Positions 57,989 to 64,000 of a stretch of 64,000 bases of DNA are shown in pieces. The position numbers and the translations under genes were made by a program. The notes under the pieces were generated by a model. The model was not told the DNA's origin, searched no databases, and was given only the letters and a program-made list of their open reading frames with translations. The stretch comes from Escallonia rubra. Its lineage: Eukaryota > Streptophyta > Magnoliopsida > Escalloniales > Escalloniaceae. How positions within the stretch are numbered: position 1 is the first letter of the stretch; every line of letters begins with the position of its first letter. Location of the stretch: positions 1 through 64,000 of the forward strand of contig JAVXUO010003167.1 of the NCBI GenBank assembly GCA_033065855.1. The letters run 5' to 3'.

Positions 57989-60900
57989 TTATGAAGGGGC
58001 AACACCCGAAACCCTGAATAGAGCTAGATTTATAAAGGAAGAGTGATCCTTGAAGAAGGGATTATCACGGATACCAAGGCTCCGCTTCTTGGAGTTACAG
58101 ACGTCCAGAAGCCTTGGAGTAAGAAACAAGTCTGAAGTTGCCCGATCCTCATAACCAACCGGAGACGCAAACAAAGTATGAGATTCAACTAATTTCTGTT
58201 TTTTCAGTTTGGTTTGGTAAGGGAAGGAAATGGCTGGTTTAGAAGGTGAGCCCAAAGTGGTGACTAGGGATGAGCGTTTCAGTCGTTTATGTAAATGGAG
58301 TTTACGAGTAACTAGCATAACAGAGGAAAAGAATTTCCATTTTTTCAAGGGATTAAGCATGTAAGAAGAGGTAGAAAAATTGAGACTATCTAATAGGCAA
58401 AAATATGGATAACAGTAATTGACAGAACTAGGGGGAGGGTCACCTGGCGGATTTGGAGGATTTGCCAGGATGAGTTGCTTAAGTTTTTTCCTCCCTTGTT
58501 CATCTGCCTCGACATTTACAGTAGTTGCTCATTTTTTCTCCATGCTTGAGCGGCTTTGCGGCATGTCCTGGGTAACCACTGGTGGGTGTGGAGGATCGGC
58601 CAAAATGATTTGCGGAGCCACCATTGCCTCTGTGGGTTCACTTTTTGGATCCTCTAACTGTTATGTGTCTTCACTGGAAACTTCAAAGTCTGGTGCTGCG
58701 AAAATCTTCCCCTGTGTTGGACGAAGATGATGTGCAGAGTGTTCCCCCAAGATAGCTTGCCAATACGGGTCATTTTCCAAGAAGTGAGGTGCTGGAGCTT
58801 TGAACGTAGGAACATAGACAGATGAGTGGGAGGGCTGTAGCACCAGGTCCAGTTGGCTTCTGTAGAGGTTTTGTGACAGGGCATCAGGTGATGGGTCAAA
58901 GGTGAGTGCCGAGAGCAGTGGAGGAGGAGCATTGCTAGTGATGGCCGCAACTAAATCTTGAGTGAGCTGGCCAAAAGGTGGAAGACTCATCGAGGGCAAA
59001 GAAGGGACTACAGGTGGCTGGTAGCTCATGTTGGCTAAGATCGGCGTAGCAGAGAGGTGTTCTGAAGATGAGAATATGGTGAAAAAGTTGTGGGCTTCAG
59101 GTAAGTATTCAGGCTGATTGGTTGTTGCATTTGAAGGATGGGCTCGGTAAGTGGGGCTTGACGGATAGGGTGCTAGGGTAGAGGTGTTTGTCGAATAGGT
59201 TGCTTGGGCAAAGATGGTTGGCGGATAGGCTGGCAGACTGGTGTTGGCAAGAGAGGTTGCTGGGGCTAAGGTGCTAGATGGATGGGCTTAGGGAGTGGTG
59301 TTACTCATGGGCCTGAAGGAAGGCCTGGGAGTGAAAATATTATGATTAATAGGTTGGGCGAGCAGGGACAACCCAAAGTCAGATAGACCCAAAATGAATT
59401 TAGTTAGATTGATGGAAGGCCTCGGGGGATTTTGGTCTTGAGCAGATGAGTCGGTCCAGGGAATAAGGGACTGGTTTAGTGTTGCAATAGCATGGCCTGA
59501 GAGACTTGCGTCTAGGGAGGAGCCTACTTCGTGCCAAGATAAAGGAGTGGGTACAAGCAAATCTGATGAAGATTGAGGAGAGGATATGGGTAAGATTTGC
59601 ATGCAAGTGGTTGAGAGGAGATTATCACCATCATTCATATCTGAAATCATTTGTTGGATTTGATTGTCATTGTGAATGAGATTACCCAAATCTGAGTCAG
59701 GGATTTTGGTCGGTATGTGAGACAGAGCCAAGGGGGCTGACGTGGCCAACTGAGAACCATGGGATCCGATAAAAGACCCGTTCCCGGTGGCCTCTTCTTC
59801 CGACGAGTGAGTGTCGTTTTTCGACTTGGCAACGACATCATCAGTTAGAATAGTAAGGTGCCCATGGAGCTACAGGTGTTTTCATCAGAGATAGAAAAAC
59901 TTTTCGAGTCGTCACCCAAATTGAGAAGAGCATCTACAGGTTGGGCATTCGGTAGGGCTTCATGCCATGGCTCATCCATTTCTTGGGGAAGATTTAGGTC
60001 ACCTTCAAGGATTCCCACATCAAGAGGGAAATCATTATCATCAGATTGTGGCAGATCCACCATTTCGTCATCAAGATGAAGTTGATTTCCTTCAGGATCA
60101 ATGTCACTGAGGACAGGAAAGTTAGGGGCAGTGGTATACACTTCGTCATCACTTTTATCCGTTGTCGGTCCAGGCGAGAAGGCGTCATACATGTGTGTTA
60201 ACTCCAAGCCATGACCGGTATGCGAGATGAGCACGCGAGAGGTGCGGTTCCAGTCAGAATTGGGGAAGGCTCTAAGGGTTCTGGCAAACATAGGGTACCC
60301 ATCAAGAATGAAGGTCTCGTACAAATTTGGACCCGGAATATGTTCAGTACAACGAGATAACAATTCGACGACGTCCAGAAGATAAGCATTGCAATGTTTG
60401 TTCTCATGTCTGATGCGACCGCATCTAAAACATGCCATAAAAACTCGTTCGTAGGTGCAACGGAGAATCTGAACTCCCATATTGTCTAGCAGTTACAAGA
60501 AGATGGCCGAAAGGAGAGGAGCATTAAGGAGCACCCAAATTTTAATACGAAAATAATCACGGTTTGTAGTTCTGCGCTCCGACTAGTCGATCTCAAGAAG
60601 AAGTCCTACCGCCAATCCGATTTTTTCGGCCAGGGAGTAATGTTAGCAGTCACTGGGGATATTTGTGACCTGCATCCAAAGATCAACCATTTTGAACTTG
60701 ACAGTGCGGTAGACAACATGTGGAAACCATTCATATAAGACCAAAAGAGCTCCGAAAAAATTCCAGGGTCCGTTGGCGAGCATCATGCATGCATCCAAGA
60801 CTACCGAAAAATGAAAGAGGAAAAGGTTGGGCACCTTTGTAACCTGCACAGGTCCTTGAAGTGCCCAACAAGGGTCGACTCTGTTTTGGATCTGGGTTTG

Positions 60901-61059
60901 TGAAAAGACTCGTGAGTCTTGGAATTTGCCAAGAAGCACAAATTCTTTACCGATTCTTTCATTGTGAACCTGATGTACATTCAGTGGAAGAACGTAAGTG
61001 CGCATGTCCAAAGTGATTTCTTCGTGCACATTTCCATCTCGAAAGTAGGGGTCCTCCAT
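57989..61059 (-). pseudogene. LINE ORF1: DUF4283 and CCHC zinc knuckle (nucleic-acid chaperone type)
   Basis: It starts MEDPYFRDGNVHEEITLDMR at 61059. The DUF4283-type part has GKEFVLLGKFQD, FHFSVVLDACMMLANGPWNF and MVDLWMQVTNIPSDC, followed by a TAA at 60643. The knuckle FMACFRCGRIRHENKHC (C-x2-C-x4-H-x4-C) is at about 60390-60445. A long acidic and then low-complexity region follows in shifting frames. The C-terminal part (LVESHTLFASPVGYEDRA) ends at TAA 57989, only 14 nt before the ORF2 ATG. ORF1 proteins of L1 elements bind the element RNA. At least three frame breaks are evident. Confidence 0.8.
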
Positions 61060-61602
61060 GAGTTAAAGGTGTACTGACTAGTAGACAAAAGTGCAGGCAG
61101 AAGAAATATATAAGGTTTTGGAAGGTCGAAAAGGACAGAAGATGACAGAGTATATATGTTGGAGGAATGTTTCTGGGTGGTAGGGTTCAAGGAGGATAAA
61201 AAGGATATATTCAGAGAATGAGAGAAGTTAAGGTTGATGTAAGGTGATAGGGACAGAAGAGAGTTATGCATTGTAGGAGAGAAACATAAGAATGTTCGCT
61301 TGTTAGGGAGTGCAGAGCTCATAAAGAAGAGAGATATTGGTCTGAGAAGGTGGAAGCAGACAGGGAGTTAGTATAAGGATGGGGAGGGAGACCTGGAAAA
61401 TAGAGGAGTTAGGTGGGTTGGGGTGGGAAGAGAGAGAAGATAGGATTTCTCCATGCAAGACGACATGAAGCTTGAGACGTTCTGAATCTTAAATCTGAGT
61501 TTAGAAACAACAAATCAAACACTAGTTATCTAATCATTACAAGTATATAATTAACCCTTGTTGAAACTCCTCCCATCCTATTTTACTATGAGTTGGAAAG
61601 TA

Positions 61603-61910
61603 CTCACTCCGTCGATCCTTAATTAATTGATCGTATTTGACTTACATACTTATTTAGGATATGAGTCATATTTTATGAGTCTTTTATTTTACTCCAAAAG
61701 AGAGAAGGAGAGAGGGAGGGAAGAAAGTGGGTTACGAAAGAAAAAATAGTTCGGTGGAAGATTAAATGTGAAGAGAGAAATATAACAAAAAAAGTGTAAA
61801 AAGAATAAACATGGAACAACACTTATAAAATCTTTCTTAATTTTGAAGTGGTCAATTTTTTAGAACAGAACAAAAAGGAAATATGATCAATTTTTTTTAA
61901 ACGGGGAGAG
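61603..61910. mobile_element. Stowaway-like MITE (308 bp)
   Basis: The ends are CTCACTCCGTCGATCCTTAA and the reverse complement of the right end, CTCTCCCCGTTTAAAAAAAA, flanked by TA on both sides (61601-61602 and 61911-61912). An inner ATTGATCRTATTT pairs as well. The CTCCCTCCGT-like start and the TA duplication are typical of Stowaway (Tc1/mariner). It would fold into an imperfect hairpin. Confidence 0.85.
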
Positions 61911-61912
61911 TA

Positions 61913-62433
61913 GTCTGTTTATACGTACATATCTTGCATATGTATAATTTCATTTGTTCTAATTTCGAAAATAATATGAAAACGAACTTGCTTTATATGT
62001 CTTTTATTATTAGAATATAAAAGAATGAAAACAATAAAAGACTATCCATATGTATGTCTGCTGGGTGGCCCTTCTTCTCCTTTTATCTCAAACTTTTCAC
62101 TCCCCGTGAGACTTGAACCATGAGCTTGCTTTTATTATCACGTTAGTTTCTCTTAGATTAAAATTCATTAATTAGATGTTAGTAAATTTGTTGTGGCTTT
62201 AATTTCTTTTGTATTAAGTGTTGCCCAAATAAGAATGCTCTTGTAATAATGTTTTGTCCATTAATCTTTTGTATTTACGGATGAGGACAATTATGTCATT
62301 TTTCACTCAAGAGGCAGATTATGGACGTTGAATCCTACATAAGTGCCGAGACGAGGCAATTGATAGTCAAGTTGATATCACATTCATACTTGACAGCCAT
62401 CATAGTTTCTGGAACATGAGACATTACATAAAT
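61913..62433. other. No recognisable feature
   Basis: AT-rich non-coding DNA between the Stowaway-like MITE and CACTA element D. Confidence 0.5.
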
Positions 62434-64000
62434 CACTACAAGAAAACAGGCTTTTAGCGACGGGGAAATCCGTCGCTAAAAGAATTAGCGACGGATTCAC
62501 CGTCGCTAAATATCCCTCGTATAAAAGCCCGTCACTAATAGTTTAGCGACGGAATTTTTAAATCCGTCGCTAAATATGTCATGTTTACCGACGGAGTTAT
62601 TTTTCATTAGCGACGGATATTCCGTCGCTAATTATATTTTTAGAATTTTAATTTATTTTTTTTTGTCAAATTAGCGACGGATTTGATATTTTCGCGACGG
62701 AATATTCCGTCACTAAATAACTGATTGTAGGAATACTTTAGCGACGGAATTAATCCGTCGCCAAAAGTCAATTTTTTTTTTTATTTTTCAATTACCCAGA
62801 CCTGTAATACAATTTTCAAATCTCAACAACAACGCACAATAATCAATACATAAAGAAATATATATAATAAATTATAAAAAATATTTATTATAAAAAAACT
62901 CATATATGTACAAACCGGGAACCGGATATAGCCGGTTAGGAGAGGGGAGAAGAGTACAAGCCGGGCACGGGGGGCGGGGGGGGGGGGAAGCTAGGAACGA
63001 GCACGGGAAGGGGCTCATCAGGGGTTCCCGAGTCCCGGATCTGGATCCTGCTGATCCGGGGCCGGGGCGGCCTGTCCAGCACTGCCCTGCTCCCTGATCA
63101 TCCGGCACACCACTGTAGCAATGCGCTGGATCTCCTCGTCGTCCAACTGAGGCCGAGGAGCCGGTGTCTGTGGAGGGGCAGCAGGGGGTGAGGACGCTCC
63201 TATCACGGCACGAGTAGTCGTGCTAGGCAGGCCGCGTATGCGGCCTTTCGGCCGATTCACGACCTCGGCGTATCCAGCCATCGCTTCAACCCCCCAGTAC
63301 TCACAGCCGTACTAGTGGACGCTGATGGCTGTCCAGACTGCTGCTCGGACCCCCTTAGCTGTTCATACGAGGCCTGCAAAAATAGTGGTTTAACGATATG
63401 TTAGGGCATTAATTAACGAAACAGACATTGAGGATAGAAAGAAAAAATATTAACTTAAATAAATTGACTCACATCGATCCGCCGGGCAATATCTGAAATA
63501 TAGTCGCCCGCCCGGTGTGTCTCGTCCTTGTCCTTCTTCCGCACGTGCGTCTGAGTATAGGTCAGAGCTATGACCTCATCCTCCTCCAGATCCGGGTGCT
63601 CGAAGGAATACATCCACTGATATTGCACAGGTCCACCCATCTTAGCTTCATATGCCAAGTGAACAGGCAGATGCTCCATTGAATCAAAGAACGAAGGTGG
63701 GAAGATTTTCTCCAGCTTGCAAATCGTCACCACAATGTTCTTCTCAAGCACTTCCATGTTACTCACCCGGATCGTAAAAGAGCATATATCTCGAAAGAAA
63801 TGAGATAATTCAGTCAAAGTCTCACAAACAACCCGTGGCAACAGTCCCCGGAAGGCAATAGGAATGAATCTCTCCATGAATACGTGACAGTCGTGACTCT
63901 TCATCCCTTGGAACTTGCCTTCCGATACATTGCAACAACGATATATGTTGGACGCAAACCCATCCGGAAGCTTCAAATTCTTAACCCACTGACAGACCTT
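62434..64000 (-). mobile_element. CACTA element D, 3' end (continues beyond the window)
   Basis: The left end CACTACAAGAAAACAGGCTT is followed by dense TTTAGCGACGGA / TCCGTCGCTAAA repeats in both orientations (62450-62770). This part is close to 29085-29440 of element A. The minus strand carries a transposase gene that runs off the window. The better-kept repeats and long open frame suggest it is younger than A and C. Confidence 0.88.
63018..64000 (-). CDS. Chimaeric CACTA transposase: TNP2 C-terminal domain joined to TNP1-like C-terminus (partial)
   Basis: Reading leftwards from the window edge, KVCQWVKNLKLPDGFASNIY, GMKSHDCHVFMERFIPIAFR, VCETLTELSHFFRDIC, CKLEKIFPPSFFDSMEHLPV and HLAYEAKMGGPVQYQWMYSF match the DUF4218 region near the C-terminus of the main CACTA transposase (TNP2). 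The frame then runs directly into EHPDLEEDEVIALTYTQTHV, which in element A belongs to exon 4 of the separate TNP1-like gene (about 30150-30275). The exon ends at donor GAT|GTGAGT (63473). The last exon is 63018-63373 after TTTTTGCAG and ends GLGNP-TGA. One base is missing near 63267 compared with element A, which shifts the last exon. The upstream 546 bp are fully open. An internal deletion fusing the two genes is the simplest explanation. Confidence 0.85.

Larger units (their letters stand above)
53761..61480 (-). mobile_element. Nearly complete L1-type LINE, minus strand (about 7.7 kb)
   Basis: On the minus strand there is a pyrimidine-rich 5' UTR (about 61060-61480), ORF1 with a DUF4283 domain and CCHC knuckle, and ORF2 with endonuclease, RT, zf-RVT and RNase H. 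A 3' UTR and an A-rich tail (reverse complement of TTTTTATTTTTTT at 53761-53773) complete it. Length and order match a full plant L1. Scattered stops and frameshifts show it is inactive. No target duplication could be confirmed, so the 5' border is approximate. Confidence 0.9.

Noticed and set aside
53720-61520. Target-site duplication for the large LINE (ATTTAA-type match on both sides)
   Set aside because: The match is short and imperfect in AT-rich DNA and could be chance.

Overview
This window is repeat-rich nuclear DNA of a flowering plant. Every recognisable coding segment belongs to a transposable element of a family typical of plant chromosomes: Ty1/copia Sirevirus and Tork, Ty3/gypsy chromovirus and Tat-like, L1 LINE, CACTA, Mutator-like, hAT, Tourist- and Stowaway-like elements. 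I see no host gene, tRNA, rRNA or organellar segment. The species cannot be named from the sequence. The setting looks like gene-poor, probably heterochromatic, intergenic DNA.

Layout. 1-8911: a young Ty1/copia Sirevirus (5' LTR cut by the window edge, whole 3' LTR) that landed in the integrase of a Ty3/gypsy element, whose 3' end follows at 8912-10056. 10057-16383: a minus-strand Tork-type copia inserted in that gypsy LTR, itself carrying a Sirevirus-type solo LTR (14530-15990) placed between its 5' LTR and its primer-binding site. 16523-21602: a long Ty3-type LTR with no internal region, carrying another insert and simple-sequence tracts. 21603-25672: a minus-strand Tat-like Ty3 remnant. 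25885-27908: a Tourist-like element with a small CACTA element inside. 29085-34842: a large degenerate CACTA element holding a five-exon TNP1-like gene and an island of tandem repeats. 36223-39206: a hAT element, a 209-bp MITE and a 5'-truncated L1. 41332-46402: a Ty3 chromovirus remnant of the same long-LTR type. 47357-50898: a third CACTA element with a Mutator-like element inside it. 51500-52065: a degenerate direct duplication. 52150-52927: another Tourist-like element. 53761-61480: a nearly complete minus-strand L1 LINE. 61603-61910: a Stowaway-like MITE. 62434 to the window end: a fourth CACTA copy with a chimaeric transposase gene.

How the parts relate. Target-site duplications found by eye fix most boundaries: CACTT, CTTGG, TAT, ATT, TTGAATATA, CTTTCAAT, ATATAAGTATGTAAG, TTA (twice) and TA. 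They prove several nestings: solo LTR in Tork, Mutator-like in CACTA, and CACTA in Tourist-like. The CACTA copies share subterminal TTTAGCGACGGA-type repeats and the same TNP1-like gene, so they form a deletion series of one family. I found no convincing new multi-gene system. The most unusual items are the in-frame TNP2/TNP1 chimaera at the right edge, a perfect 22-bp inverted repeat at the edge of a multi-family tandem-repeat island, CAGTCGA-type repeat arrays recurring in Sirevirus non-coding DNA, and a block conserved between the two long LTRs.
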